This document shows positions 34,102 through 43,689 of a stretch of DNA of 45,613 nt, in pieces. The translations under genes and the position numbers were made by a program. Under the pieces are notes generated by a model. The model saw nothing but the letters and a program-made list of their open reading frames with translations. It had not been told where the DNA came from and ran no database searches. Where the stretch lies: positions 50,274-95,886 of the forward strand of contig NZ_JAGXCY010000018.1 of NCBI RefSeq assembly GCF_018310695.1, in the 5' to 3' direction. The stretch is from Paenibacillus sp. Marseille-Q4541. Its GTDB lineage: Bacteria > Bacillota > Bacilli > Paenibacillales > Paenibacillaceae. Every line of letters begins with the position of its first letter. Position 1 is the stretch's first letter.

Positions 34102-35349
34102 TCAAGTGTGTTGCACCGAGTTTTTTACGCATTTTTTTATATATTGGGATGGGGTGAGAGAAGTGATTTTTTTAAATACCCTTGTGAAATAATTGGCATC
34201 ATTAAATCCTACCATGAAAGCGACTTCGGTGATGCTATACTTCCCCCTGCTTAAAAATAGTTTTGCATTTTCGACCCTCATAGAGTGGATATATTCAATC
34301 ACATTCATGTTTGTCTCCTCCTTAAACTTTCTGGAAAGAAGGGTTGGATTCACCTTAATTACATCCGCGATTTCCTCTAATGTCAAAGGATGATCCAAAA
34401 ATAATTGAATATAATCCACCGCTTTCTTCACAATGAAGCTGTAACTACGGGTTGAATAGGTATGAATCATTTCGCAATATTCATTGATCATTTGAATCAG
34501 CAAACTGTTGCTTTGCTGAAGAGAAGAAATTTTTTCAATCAGAATAGAGAATTTCCCAGATATATGATGAATGAATAAGGGATGAACGCTCCCTTTCTCA
34601 GCCGAGATTCTGCATAGTGTATTTAACACCAACAGGCTGTTCTTGACAGCGCGAATCGGCTGACCCGGAAAGCGATTCAAAAATAGCTGCAGTGGGGCCT
34701 CTTCCTTAAAGATCATTCGGATCGCTTTCTTATCTCCTTTCGAAATTAAATCAATCATTATCTTCTCGCCCTCGTATCTCTCCTCGATAGATTTGTTGCT
34801 TTCCGCATGGATTTCGGTTCTGTCTTCAGAAGGGTAGCGCTTTGACTGCAGAGCTATCTCGTGTGCTTGAATCGGCTCATAATTAGATAGACGGACAAGC
34901 AAATAGCCCAGCGCCTCCTTTTCCATACTAGAAATCACCGGAAGCGACTCATAAAAATTCCACAAGAGTACCTGCTGACCGATTGGCAGTTGATTATTCG
35001 CCATGATATAGCTCATGGAGTCTTTAGAAGGAATGCTCGACAATAAAGGCCCTATTGCAATGGATCCATAAAATTGCTGCTTATTCCAAATCCCCACCGC
35101 AATGTACCCGAGCCCATAGGAATTCACATAATAAATAAAATGATTTGGCAGATGTTCTTCAAGACTACTGTTGATGACGGAAAAATCCTGATCGATATTG
35201 TGCAGCACAGCAGGAAATTCATGACTGATCTGCTGAACGAGCACAGTTCCATTTGGATCGATGATTCGCACATCCATTTTCGTAAGTGTATTGATTACAA
35301 GGCCCATTTTTGGAAAGTCACCTAGAAAAGTCTCAAGGATATTGCTCAT
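34102..35349 (-). CDS. AraC family regulator of the GH2 locus
   Basis: A 415-residue regulator. The N-terminal 290 residues are an unclassified sensor (starts like a PAS- or GAF-type input: MDVRIIDPNGTVLVQQI, then YYVNSYGLGYIAVGIWNKQQ). The C-terminal AraC domain carries LTLEEIADVIKVNPTLLSRKF and ITEVAFMVGFNDANYFTRVF. No transmembrane segment is seen. AAAGGGGAGG precedes the ATG. It is divergent from the GH2 gene, so it probably activates that glycosidase-symporter operon in response to its sugar. Confidence 0.85.
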   Translation of the reverse strand: MSNILETFLGDFPKMGLVINTLTKMDVRIIDPNGTVLVQQISHEFPAVLHNIDQDFSVINSSLEEHLPNHFIYYVNSYGLGYIAVGIWNKQQFYGSIAIGPLLSSIPSKDSMSYIMANNQLPIGQQVLLWNFYESLPVISSMEKEALGYLLVRLSNYEPIQAHEIALQSKRYPSEDRTEIHAESNKSIEERYEGEKIMIDLISKGDKKAIRMIFKEEAPLQLFLNRFPGQPIRAVKNSLLVLNTLCRISAEKGSVHPLFIHHISGKFSILIEKISSLQQSNSLLIQMINEYCEMIHTYSTRSYSFIVKKAVDYIQLFLDHPLTLEEIADVIKVNPTLLSRKFKEETNMNVIEYIHSMRVENAKLFLSRGKYSITEVAFMVGFNDANYFTRVFKKITSLTPSQYIKKCVKNSVQHT

Positions 35350-35443
35350 ATAAACCTCCCCTTTACGATTTATATTTTTTAAAAATGTGCTACTAAAGAA
35401 AAAATCGTGCGATACCCAAGACCTAAGAACTAATACAATCCAA

Positions 35444-35457
35444 TTAAAGCGCTTTCA
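35444..35457 (+). promoter_or_regulatory. cre-like CcpA site upstream of the GH2 gene
   Basis: TTAAAGCGCTTTCA fits the cre consensus at all but one conserved position and lies 51 nt before the GH2 start, between the divergent regulator and the glycosidase. Confidence 0.7.
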
Positions 35458-35507
35458 CATTATTTTATATAGTGCTAAGGGCTTTATCAACTAAGGGGGG
35501 TCTTGCT

Positions 35508-37814
35508 GTGCGAAAGACAATAAATCTTAACCAGGGCTGGGTATTTTTGAAGGATGACGACGAAAGCGTAATTCAATCGACCTTTCAGAACGAGAACTGC
35601 GAACCTATCGATCTTCCTCATACTTGGAATGCTATTGACGGAGCGAACGGTTATGAATATCTCAAAGGAGCTTTCTGGTACCGAAAAGAGTTTACCATTT
35701 TGTCCCGTGAGAAAGGCAATAAAGTTTTTATCGAATTTCATGGGTCCAATAGCATTACGGATGTTTACGTAAACACCATCCATGTCGGACAGCACCGAGG
35801 AGGGTATTCCATCTTCCGCTTCGATATTACGGAAGCGATCGAGTTCGGCAAGACAAATATACTGACTGTGAAGGTAGATAACACGGTCTACGACGATGTA
35901 TATCCCCAAATGGCCGATTTTACGTTCTACGGCGGAATCTATCGTGATGTAAATCTGGTGATCGTGAATCCGGTCCACTTCGATTTGCTCGATTACGGCT
36001 CGCAAGGCATTTATATCGTCCAGGACGAAGTCACGCAAGAACGAGCTAGCTTGAGCATTAAAACAAAGATCACGAATGATCGGCACGAAGAAAAGAAAGT
36101 AAGACTATGGGTGGATCTTCTCAATCAGCAAGGAGAATCTGCTGGATATGCGGCGCAAGAAGTTATCCTAGGGGCCGGAGAAACGAAGGAAGTGACCGTC
36201 CCTGCCGTAATCGAGAATCCGGAACTATGGAACGGACGAAAAAATGCCTATCTCTATCAAGCCAATATATCCTTAACAAGCTTCAACGATACGATTGACG
36301 AGGTTTCTATTCCATTCGGCTTACGATATTTCACCGTGGATCCGGATCAAGGATTTTTCTTGAATGGCGAGCATCTTCCACTGCACGGGGTTTCCCGGCA
36401 TCAAGATCGTAAAGACATGGGGTGGGCCATTACAAAACAAGAACATAAAGAAGATATGGAGCTCATCAAAGAAATCGGTGCTACTTCGATTCGCCTCGCT
36501 CACTATCAACATGATCAGTATTTCTACGATCTTTGCGACCAAGAGGGCATGGTCATTTGGGCAGAGATTCCGTTTATTTCAGTCATGTCGAAAACAGAAC
36601 TCGAAGGCAAGAGCGCAAAGCAGCAGATGATGGAACTCATCCGTCAGAACTACAATCATCCCTCCATTATGTTTTGGGGAGTACAAAACGAAATCCAAAT
36701 CGGAGGCGACAGACCGGAAGTTAGAAGACTGGTCAAAGAATTGAATGAACTGACGAAAAAGGAAGATCCGACTCGTCTTACAACCATGGCAAATGTCAGC
36801 TTCGTAGAAATGGATGATGAGTACAACTACATCACCGATACGATCGGATATAACCATTACTTCGGCTGGTACGGTGGAAAGCCAGAAGACTTCGCCGGCT
36901 GGCTGGATCGTTATCACGAGATGAATCCGAGCGTAAATCTTTGCATTTCCGAATATGGCGTAGAGGGAATCATCCAATATCACACGAGCGATCCTAAGGT
37001 GAAGGACTATACGGAAGAATATCATGCTCTAGTTCATGAAAAGGTATGGAGTATTTTTGAGAAGCGCCCTTTCCTCTGGGCGACCTATGTGTGGAATATG
37101 TTCGACTTTGGTGCCAACATTCGCGATGAAGGCGGCGTGAAGGGAAGAAACAACAAAGGCTTAGTCACGTATGATCGAAAAATCAAAAAAGATGCTTTCT
37201 ATTTGTACAAAGCCAATTGGTCTGATACAAAGTTCGTTCATATTGCCGGTAAACGTTTCGTTGACCGGACAGATTCGGAAATCACTGTAAAAATTTATTC
37301 GAACTGCGATGAAGTGATCTTGCATGTTAACGGCGCTGAAGTGGCAGCGAAAACTAGCGATAATCATATCTTCCATTTCGAGAATGTCCTCTTGCAGGAC
37401 GGCTTAAACGAGATCAAAGCGGTTTCCAGAATAGACGATGCGATCTATCAGGATGTTGCAAGATTTAACAGAATCGCTGAGCCGAATCTGAGCTATGAAG
37501 CTCCGGAAGATAAAGGCGGAGTCATTTCAAACTGGTTTAAGATGCCGGAGGATGCGAACGAGGACATTGTAATGGAAGAGCTCGAGATTACTCCGGACGT
37601 GTATTCGTCACGCGATACCATTGGAGCGCTGATGGAAAATGAACAGACCCGTGAGGTACTGAAAAAGTACATGGGCGACTTAAGCGAAAATCCGATGTTC
37701 GATATGTTGAAATCGCTCAAAATTGATATGATCGCTTCTCTATCGGACGAATTCTCCGACAAATTGCTATACCGATTAAACAAAGAATTGATCCAGATTA
37801 AAAAGATGAAATAA
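35508..37814 (+). CDS. Glycoside hydrolase family 2 protein (beta-galactosidase or beta-glucuronidase)
   Basis: A 768-residue GH2 enzyme. The sugar-binding domain is N-terminal (NLNQGWVFLKDD; DLPHTWNAIDG; GAFWYRKEF). The TIM barrel has acid/base Glu395 in MFWGVQNEIQ and nucleophile Glu482 in CISEYGVEG. An NNKG motif (GRNNKGLVTYDRK) matches the NxK site of beta-glucuronidases but also occurs in GUS-like beta-galactosidases, so the substrate is ambiguous. An unusual 80-residue helical tail follows (ENPMFDMLKSLKIDMIASLS). The start is GTG with AAGGGGGG 7 nt upstream. No signal peptide: it acts in the cytoplasm on sugar brought in by the symporter encoded 17 nt downstream. Confidence 0.87.
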   Translation: MRKTINLNQGWVFLKDDDESVIQSTFQNENCEPIDLPHTWNAIDGANGYEYLKGAFWYRKEFTILSREKGNKVFIEFHGSNSITDVYVNTIHVGQHRGGYSIFRFDITEAIEFGKTNILTVKVDNTVYDDVYPQMADFTFYGGIYRDVNLVIVNPVHFDLLDYGSQGIYIVQDEVTQERASLSIKTKITNDRHEEKKVRLWVDLLNQQGESAGYAAQEVILGAGETKEVTVPAVIENPELWNGRKNAYLYQANISLTSFNDTIDEVSIPFGLRYFTVDPDQGFFLNGEHLPLHGVSRHQDRKDMGWAITKQEHKEDMELIKEIGATSIRLAHYQHDQYFYDLCDQEGMVIWAEIPFISVMSKTELEGKSAKQQMMELIRQNYNHPSIMFWGVQNEIQIGGDRPEVRRLVKELNELTKKEDPTRLTTMANVSFVEMDDEYNYITDTIGYNHYFGWYGGKPEDFAGWLDRYHEMNPSVNLCISEYGVEGIIQYHTSDPKVKDYTEEYHALVHEKVWSIFEKRPFLWATYVWNMFDFGANIRDEGGVKGRNNKGLVTYDRKIKKDAFYLYKANWSDTKFVHIAGKRFVDRTDSEITVKIYSNCDEVILHVNGAEVAAKTSDNHIFHFENVLLQDGLNEIKAVSRIDDAIYQDVARFNRIAEPNLSYEAPEDKGGVISNWFKMPEDANEDIVMEELEITPDVYSSRDTIGALMENEQTREVLKKYMGDLSENPMFDMLKSLKIDMIASLSDEFSDKLLYRLNKELIQIKKMK

Positions 37815-37831
37815 AGAAGGAGCGTGCAAAT

Positions 37832-39238
37832 ATGTCCACCCCTGCTCTGAAAAGTGATGTGCACACCCCGATCGACCAAAACCGTCCATTCGGGTGGCGA
37901 GATAAGTTCGGTTATTTGTTCGGCGATTTGGGGAACGACTTCTTCTTTATTCTCACCAGCTCTTTTTTAATGGTTTTTTACACGGACATTTTCCATATTA
38001 GCGCGGCGACGGTAGGTATACTGTTTCTGGTCGCCCGTTTGTGGGATGCATTCGCGGATATGGCCTGGGGAAGGTTCATCGATACAAGAAAGGCAACTCC
38101 AACAGGAAAATTCAAACCATGGATTTTAAGAATGTCCTTGCCGCTCGTTGTTTCAGGTGTGTTAATGTTCGTCTCCATTCCAGGCATGTCTGACGGGTTC
38201 TATCTCGCCTGGGCATTCGTGACGTATATCGTATGGGGAACTTTGTATAGCACAGTGAACATTCCCTACGGATCCATGGCATCTGTGATCACCGAAGACC
38301 CGGTCCACCGTACAACGTTATCCACTTGGAGAACGATGGGCGCCATGTTAGCTGGCCTTGTCATTGGTGTGCTCGGTCCTTTGATCGTGTTTGTGGATAA
38401 TAAGATTTCTGCAGATCGTATGTTCATGGCCTCTGTAATCTTCGGCGTTCTGGCCATATGCTGCTATCTGGCTTGCTACAAGCTGTCGACAGAACGGATT
38501 GTAGCGTCTGAAGCAACGAAAGAAAAAATGAATATGAGAACCACAATGAAAAGCTTGGTCAAAAATAAACCTTTGATTTCCATTTTGGCTGCCTCACTTA
38601 TCATGCTCGTTTGTACGATGTTATCCGGTACGGTAAATACCTATTTGTTTAAAGATTATTTCGGTAATACCGCTGCATTAAGTGTGGTAGGTTTATCCCA
38701 GATCGTCGCTACGTTCCTTGCCATTCCGTTAGCTAAGCCGCTAGTTGCCAGGTTCGGGAAGAAGGAAATCGCATCGATGGGAATGCTGATCGCATCCATC
38801 TCGTATTTTATCCTCTTTCTCTTACCCGAGCCTACTGTGACGCAATACATTATCGTAGCCGGCATTGGGATGTTCGGAATGGGCTTCATGAGCATCGTTT
38901 CCTGGGCGTTCGTTACGGATGTAATCGATTATCATGAATTTTTATCTGGATTGCGGGAAGATGCGACCGTGTATGCGCTCTATTCTATGGCAAGAAAAAT
39001 CGGTCAGGCCATTGCAGGAGGTATTGGCGGATTCGCTATCGCAGCGGTAGGATATAACGCTAGCATAGAGAAGCAGTCGGAAGATACATTACAGGGAATC
39101 TTTTCTCTGGCAACTTTGGTACCGGGCATTATCTTCCTTGTGGTATTCCTCATCCTTGTGTTCTTCTATCCGCTGAATAAGCAGCGCACAAACCAGTTGT
39201 CTTCTGATTTAGTGGCAAGAAGAAATAAGCATTTATAA
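37832..39238 (+). CDS. GPH family sugar/glycoside:cation symporter
   Basis: A 468-residue, twelve-helix transporter of the glycoside-pentoside-hexuronide:cation family (MelB/UidB/LacS type). The N-terminal GYLFGDLGNDFFFILTSSF, the GRFIDTRKATPTGKFKPWIL loop with its Asp and Pro-Trp, and STVNIPYGSMASVITEDP are typical motifs. It probably imports the beta-galactoside or beta-glucuronide cleaved by the GH2 enzyme, driven by H+ or Na+. GAAGGAG is upstream of the ATG, which follows the GH2 stop by 17 nt, so the two genes form an operon. Confidence 0.9.
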   Translation: MSTPALKSDVHTPIDQNRPFGWRDKFGYLFGDLGNDFFFILTSSFLMVFYTDIFHISAATVGILFLVARLWDAFADMAWGRFIDTRKATPTGKFKPWILRMSLPLVVSGVLMFVSIPGMSDGFYLAWAFVTYIVWGTLYSTVNIPYGSMASVITEDPVHRTTLSTWRTMGAMLAGLVIGVLGPLIVFVDNKISADRMFMASVIFGVLAICCYLACYKLSTERIVASEATKEKMNMRTTMKSLVKNKPLISILAASLIMLVCTMLSGTVNTYLFKDYFGNTAALSVVGLSQIVATFLAIPLAKPLVARFGKKEIASMGMLIASISYFILFLLPEPTVTQYIIVAGIGMFGMGFMSIVSWAFVTDVIDYHEFLSGLREDATVYALYSMARKIGQAIAGGIGGFAIAAVGYNASIEKQSEDTLQGIFSLATLVPGIIFLVVFLILVFFYPLNKQRTNQLSSDLVARRNKHL

Positions 39239-39316
39239 AATGTAACATGTAATGAAAATCTGTTGTGCCAGCTGACACCACACCATGCTAGGTAAATCGC
39301 CCAATATAATACCTAT

Positions 39317-39364
39317 CTAAGTTCAAGGGGTCACTTCAATATGAAGTGCATCCCTTGAACTTAG
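39317..39364. terminator. Long two-tier hairpin between convergent operons
   Basis: Perfect 13-bp arms CTAAGTTCAAGGG and CCCTTGAACTTAG enclose a second stem CACTTCA/TGAAGTG with an ATA loop. Neither side has a T run, so it is not a classical terminator, but its position between convergent GPH and GH112 genes suggests a stop or 3'-end role. Confidence 0.6.
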
Positions 39365-39416
39365 TCATTGGAATAACTCCTTGGTATGAATATCCGAAGG
39401 CCTTTACCCGAATATA

Positions 39417-41501
39417 TTAATCACCAATCGTTCTTATTATCGTGTCATACGGATCTAATTCCATCGTTTGTTTTCCATACTCCGTATCAATCGTCGTTCT
39501 TTGAACTTGATCGCTATTGTTGATAACAACTAAGATTCTACTTTCTGGATAGTAAGCACACTCTGTATATAAGTTATCTGTAATGTATTTCGTTTCATGT
39601 AACTCACCACCTGCAAAGCGGATCATATTCAGCAGTAATCTAGTATTTTCCCAACTGAATTCGAAAGAAGGAAGGTAGATCCCCTTGCCTTTCCCGAAGG
39701 CATGAGTAGACAGTGTGATCATGCCACTCGTTTCCTCCACTACTTCAGCTGACCCATCGGTAAGATAAATGTTATTCTTGGGCGTTATGCTGGCCCCTTC
39801 TGGTACCAAACCATGCTCGTCCTGAGCCTCATAAGCCCATCTGCCATGAGCTACCCTTGCACCGGTATCCTCATCTAGCCCGAGAACATGTGCCATTCTG
39901 AAAAAGCTGTCGTATCCATGGACAGCCGAAGGCTGGTTAATTCCAATATAGGTACCACCCTCATACACCCATTTGGTCAGTAAGTCCACACACTTGTGGT
40001 CATTCCAATGCTCTCCACCGCTCCACGCTGAACCGGCAGACCCTGCATTGATGACTACATCACAATCCTGAAGTATTCTCTGACGGATATCTTCAAAATC
40101 AATGAACTGCACTTCAATGGGTAGTCCCGATAAGGCTTCATTGATATGGATCAGATCATGCATATATGTTTCATGGAAATGGCCGGACAATGTCCACGAT
40201 CTTAATTTGCCCCAGCTATGCAGAATGGCTACCTTCGTCTTTATTTGATAGGGTTTACCTTTATAATGCAGCTCTTTGATTTCTCTGAATTCATTAGCAA
40301 TCTTTTCGATGTAATCGCAAAAATCCGGATAAGGCTCTACCAGATGCAGATATCCACCCAGTCCAATCCGGTCAACAGGCTCACGTAGCAGAGCGCGCCG
40401 GATGTGAATCCAATACTTCTTGGCATCGAGTGTGGGGTCGCCGCCCTCCATAAAAGTAGGAAGTCCACCTAAACCAACCGGAAATAAGTAGGGATGCAGC
40501 CGAATCTCATGAGTATCTACTTTCACACCTGAACACAGCCTTGCCTCATATCCTGAGAACACACATTTAATCATCCCGTCAAATCCAAACTCGTAAAAGC
40601 GGTCATTATAAGGCTCCATGCCAACCCAGCTGTCATCATAAAAGACATACGCCAGCTTGTCATGATTATGCACGATATCAATTAATTTCTTACCAAATCC
40701 GATGACAAAATCATTGATAAACGCCATGTAATCCAGCTTGCGCTGCTGCGCCGGGATATGACTGACGCGATATTTCCCACCGTTCACAAAATCTTCAGCT
40801 GTGAGCGCATACCCATATTTTTTTTCAAACAGATCAAGCGCCCTTGAACTTACCGTAAAATCGTATGACCCCCAGTCCGTGAACAAATGGCGATTGCGCT
40901 CATGACTGCCCCAAATCCAGGCAAAATTATAAAATAAGGAGGTAAAGCGAACAACTGTTGTTTCTTTATGCTTAAGACACCAATCTTCCATCCACTCCAG
41001 CAGATACCTTTGCGTTTCTAAATAGATAGGATCAATCTGCATCAAATGCTCTTTGTCCCAATGATTCGTTGTATGATTATACATAGAGATCTCTTCCCAG
41101 ATCCGGTAAGCCATGAAACTTACTGTGTACTTATGCCAAGGAACAAGTCCAGTAATGACCACATTTCCCGATTCTCTTTCATAATTCCACTGTTCTCTTG
41201 AAACTTCTTCCCCGATTGTTCTGTCATATACCTGCCAGTACTTCATCGCCTCTTTGGAGTCATTTACTCTGAATTGTTCTTCAAAGAAATCCTCCATCAG
41301 ATAGATAGATATATAATCTTGTACAGCTACCTTGGGATTGGTAATTAAAAAACACTGCTGCAGCTTATCAAGATTCTGGCTCGCCCACTCGTTATGATCT
41401 CTAATGATACAAATTGTAGAATAAATGCCGTACCCCTCGTTTATAATCTCATAACCAGATTCGCCTGGTAGTGTAAAAGCTCCCGTTGTTTTTTTGGACA
41501 A
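39417..41501 (-). CDS. GH112 beta-galactoside phosphorylase (galactosyl-rhamnose or lacto-N-biose type)
   Basis: A 694-residue inverting phosphorylase of family GH112. The family-like start FTLPGESGYE, DWGSYDFTVSSRALDLFEKK and a FYDDSWVGMEPYND motif are seen; Asp290 in that motif probably matches the general acid (Asp313 in the Bifidobacterium enzyme). A Rossmann-like middle domain (NAGSAGSAWSGGEHW) and a beta C-terminal domain follow. It splits a beta-galactoside with phosphate to galactose 1-phosphate plus sugar. The partner GH105 gene suggests galactosyl-(1-4)-rhamnose rather than a host glycan. TTG start with GGAGGGG upstream, 12 nt after the GH105 stop. Confidence 0.88.
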   Translation of the reverse strand: MSKKTTGAFTLPGESGYEIINEGYGIYSTICIIRDHNEWASQNLDKLQQCFLITNPKVAVQDYISIYLMEDFFEEQFRVNDSKEAMKYWQVYDRTIGEEVSREQWNYERESGNVVITGLVPWHKYTVSFMAYRIWEEISMYNHTTNHWDKEHLMQIDPIYLETQRYLLEWMEDWCLKHKETTVVRFTSLFYNFAWIWGSHERNRHLFTDWGSYDFTVSSRALDLFEKKYGYALTAEDFVNGGKYRVSHIPAQQRKLDYMAFINDFVIGFGKKLIDIVHNHDKLAYVFYDDSWVGMEPYNDRFYEFGFDGMIKCVFSGYEARLCSGVKVDTHEIRLHPYLFPVGLGGLPTFMEGGDPTLDAKKYWIHIRRALLREPVDRIGLGGYLHLVEPYPDFCDYIEKIANEFREIKELHYKGKPYQIKTKVAILHSWGKLRSWTLSGHFHETYMHDLIHINEALSGLPIEVQFIDFEDIRQRILQDCDVVINAGSAGSAWSGGEHWNDHKCVDLLTKWVYEGGTYIGINQPSAVHGYDSFFRMAHVLGLDEDTGARVAHGRWAYEAQDEHGLVPEGASITPKNNIYLTDGSAEVVEETSGMITLSTHAFGKGKGIYLPSFEFSWENTRLLLNMIRFAGGELHETKYITDNLYTECAYYPESRILVVINNSDQVQRTTIDTEYGKQTMELDPYDTIIRTIGD

Positions 41502-41513
41502 GGTTGACCCCTC

Positions 41514-42533
41514 CTATCTAAGCATATCGGACAGAAAAGAGAGTGCTAAGCCTTGACCCCAGCCTTGAATCCAGTCTTTTGGAATATTGCGGTACCCATC
41601 CCGGTCTTTCATCACCGCTGTTCCGCCTGATACCCCCAGCACTCGTCCATCTTCGGTAATGTTGTTCAAGACGCCCACCAAAGCCTTTTGCACATACTTG
41701 GTATGTAGTGGATTGCCGTTATTAATCATGGCAGCCGCAATACCGCAAGAGGCAGATACTTCTTCATAGGACTCCTCATCATTCAGTACGGTCCGCCACA
41801 AGCCATTCTCCGTTTGCACAAGCTTCAGTGCCGCCAGTTGATCCCGAAGTGAACACTCCACGTCCATGCACTGTGGATATAAGTACCAGTCTTTCAAATG
41901 CATTTTGACTTGTGACATGGTGTATGCTCCCCAAGCATTCGCTCGTCCCCAGAAAAATCCGGACATGTGATCCTGCTCGATATTATTGTAGCCATGATAC
42001 CAGAACCCACTGCTAGGATCTTGCAGGTATTTGATATGCCAGTAGTATTGATTTAAGGCATCTTGGATCATTGCCTCATCTTTTAATTTGGTTCCTACTC
42101 GAAGCAGAAAAAATGCCGCCATAAATAAGGTATCCGCCCATGCCTGTTCCGGGAAATCATTCTTAGCCGATACCGTATGCTGCAGAACGTTGTCTCCAAA
42201 CCTGAGCGCATGATTCTGGAGGTAATCCACCTTACTCATCACAATATCCCAATACTTCTGATCCTCTGTTTCTTCATACAACGTAATCAGCATATGGCCC
42301 ATGGCACATGTGTTTACCGTCCAATGCGGCAAGCCCAGCTCAATATATTCATCTGCCCAATGGACAAGCATATTCAAATACTCTTTATTCCCTGTGGTTT
42401 GATAGGCTCTGGATACACCATAATAAGCCACACCGCAAGGCCAGTCCCACGTTAAATCCATCGCCATTGTTTTTTTGACGACGTTGTCGATGACGTTTAA
42501 CATCTTTTCCCTGTCATAATTTAATTGAAGCAT
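41514..42533 (-). CDS. GH105 unsaturated rhamnogalacturonyl hydrolase
   Basis: A 339-residue alpha/alpha-barrel enzyme of the YteR/YesR family. DWPCGVAYYGVSRAYQTTG, HWTVNTCAMGHMLITLYE, PEQAWADTLFMAAFFLLRVG (Asp134 in the WxD motif is the likely catalytic residue) and SGFFWGRANAWGAYTMSQ are family motifs. It hydrates and removes the unsaturated galacturonic acid from rhamnogalacturonan-lyase products, acting in the cytoplasm because no signal peptide is present. AGAGGGG precedes the ATG. It is the first gene of the two-gene GH105-GH112 operon with a cre-like site ahead. Confidence 0.88.
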   Translation of the reverse strand: MLQLNYDREKMLNVIDNVVKKTMAMDLTWDWPCGVAYYGVSRAYQTTGNKEYLNMLVHWADEYIELGLPHWTVNTCAMGHMLITLYEETEDQKYWDIVMSKVDYLQNHALRFGDNVLQHTVSAKNDFPEQAWADTLFMAAFFLLRVGTKLKDEAMIQDALNQYYWHIKYLQDPSSGFWYHGYNNIEQDHMSGFFWGRANAWGAYTMSQVKMHLKDWYLYPQCMDVECSLRDQLAALKLVQTENGLWRTVLNDEESYEEVSASCGIAAAMINNGNPLHTKYVQKALVGVLNNITEDGRVLGVSGGTAVMKDRDGYRNIPKDWIQGWGQGLALSFLSDMLR

Positions 42534-42551
42534 CTGTATTCCCCTCTCATA

Positions 42552-42565
42552 TGGAAGCGCTTTAT
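42552..42565 (-). promoter_or_regulatory. cre-like CcpA site upstream of GH105
   Basis: TGGAAGCGCTTTAT contains the AAGCGCTT core of a cre site and lies just upstream of the GH105 ribosome binding site. The ends match the consensus only partly. Confidence 0.5.
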
Positions 42566-42716
42566 TAATTCTATTGTAAACAGCTTTAAGGTCTAGATCT
42601 AAGCATATCCAAAGAAAAACTACGCATTTACAACCATTTATTTCATATTAAAGGTTGAATTTGGCATAATGTTGACCTATACTAAGGCACAAATCAACGG
42701 AATGGGGATATAGAGT

Positions 42717-43658
42717 ATGCCCAGAAAAAAGAAACCCGTCATTGAATATCGCCACTATAGCTTGCCTATCCACTTCCCTATCTTGCTATTAAGCGGTGAA
42801 CGTTGGAAGATTTCCGATATCAAAAGCAATCATCTCCATTTCCATAACCATTTGGAGATTGGCATATGTCATTCGGATAGTGGCTTCATGGAGATCAAAG
42901 GGGAATCTGTACCTTTTAAAGCTGGCGATGTAACCTTCATTCCGAGGTATCTCCCTCATACGACGTACAGTTCGCCAAACACAGCTAGTCTCTGGTCCTA
43001 TCTCTTTTTTTCACCTGAAGACCTCTTTAAGCATTCATTTAAAGGTGCATACCATAACTTCGAGCCAAATTTGTGGATGCTAAAGGGAACGAATTGTATA
43101 TTAAGCAAGGAGAAACATCCTAAGATTTATACACTCGCTACGTCGGTCGTAGAAGAATTAAAACAGCAAAATTCTTACTATCAGGAAAGTGCCTATGGTT
43201 TATTGCTATCCCTATACATAGAACTCCTTAGAATTTATTCCATGAATGAACCATTGGAAAATCAAGAATCCGAGCACAAGCAGAAAGACGATTTTGTCAT
43301 TTCTCCGGTACTGGAGTATATAACTAAACACTATATGAAACCGATCACCATCGATTTTTTGGCCGATCTGTGTCACTTAAGTACCACTCATTTCCGAAGA
43401 AAATTTCATGAAATGATGGGGACGGCACCTCTCGATTTCCTAAACAGCACCCGAATTGAAGAAGCCTGTAAGAAATTAAAAAGTACGGATGATTCCATAC
43501 TTTCCATCTCCGAGCAAGTCGGTTTTCAATCCATTTCCAGCTTCAATCGATGTTTCTCCAAACTTAAGGGAGAGTCTCCCAAACAATGGCGTAAAGGGGC
43601 ACGTGCAGGAGCGCAATCTACAAAAGCGTCTATACTTGAGTTTACGGGGTGGGTATAA
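42717..43658 (+). CDS. AraC family regulator of the GH105-GH112 operon
   Basis: A 313-residue AraC regulator with an N-terminal cupin sensor (HNHLEIGICHSDSGFMEIKG, then FKAGDVTFIPRYLPHTTYS) and a C-terminal double HTH (ITIDFLADLCHLSTTHFRRKF; LSISEQVGFQSISSFNRCFSK). Such cupin-AraC proteins commonly respond to a sugar or uronate. It is divergent from the GH105-GH112 pair, which it probably activates. AATGGGGAT precedes the ATG. Confidence 0.87.
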   Translation: MPRKKKPVIEYRHYSLPIHFPILLLSGERWKISDIKSNHLHFHNHLEIGICHSDSGFMEIKGESVPFKAGDVTFIPRYLPHTTYSSPNTASLWSYLFFSPEDLFKHSFKGAYHNFEPNLWMLKGTNCILSKEKHPKIYTLATSVVEELKQQNSYYQESAYGLLLSLYIELLRIYSMNEPLENQESEHKQKDDFVISPVLEYITKHYMKPITIDFLADLCHLSTTHFRRKFHEMMGTAPLDFLNSTRIEEACKKLKSTDDSILSISEQVGFQSISSFNRCFSKLKGESPKQWRKGARAGAQSTKASILEFTGWV

Positions 43659-43689
43659 TCTATACACACAAAGAGGGATCTAAAATACT

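Noticed and set aside
35487..36086. 199-residue minus-strand ORF
   Set aside because: Lies wholly antisense to the GH2 gene, which has clear catalytic motifs; no ribosome site or family signal.
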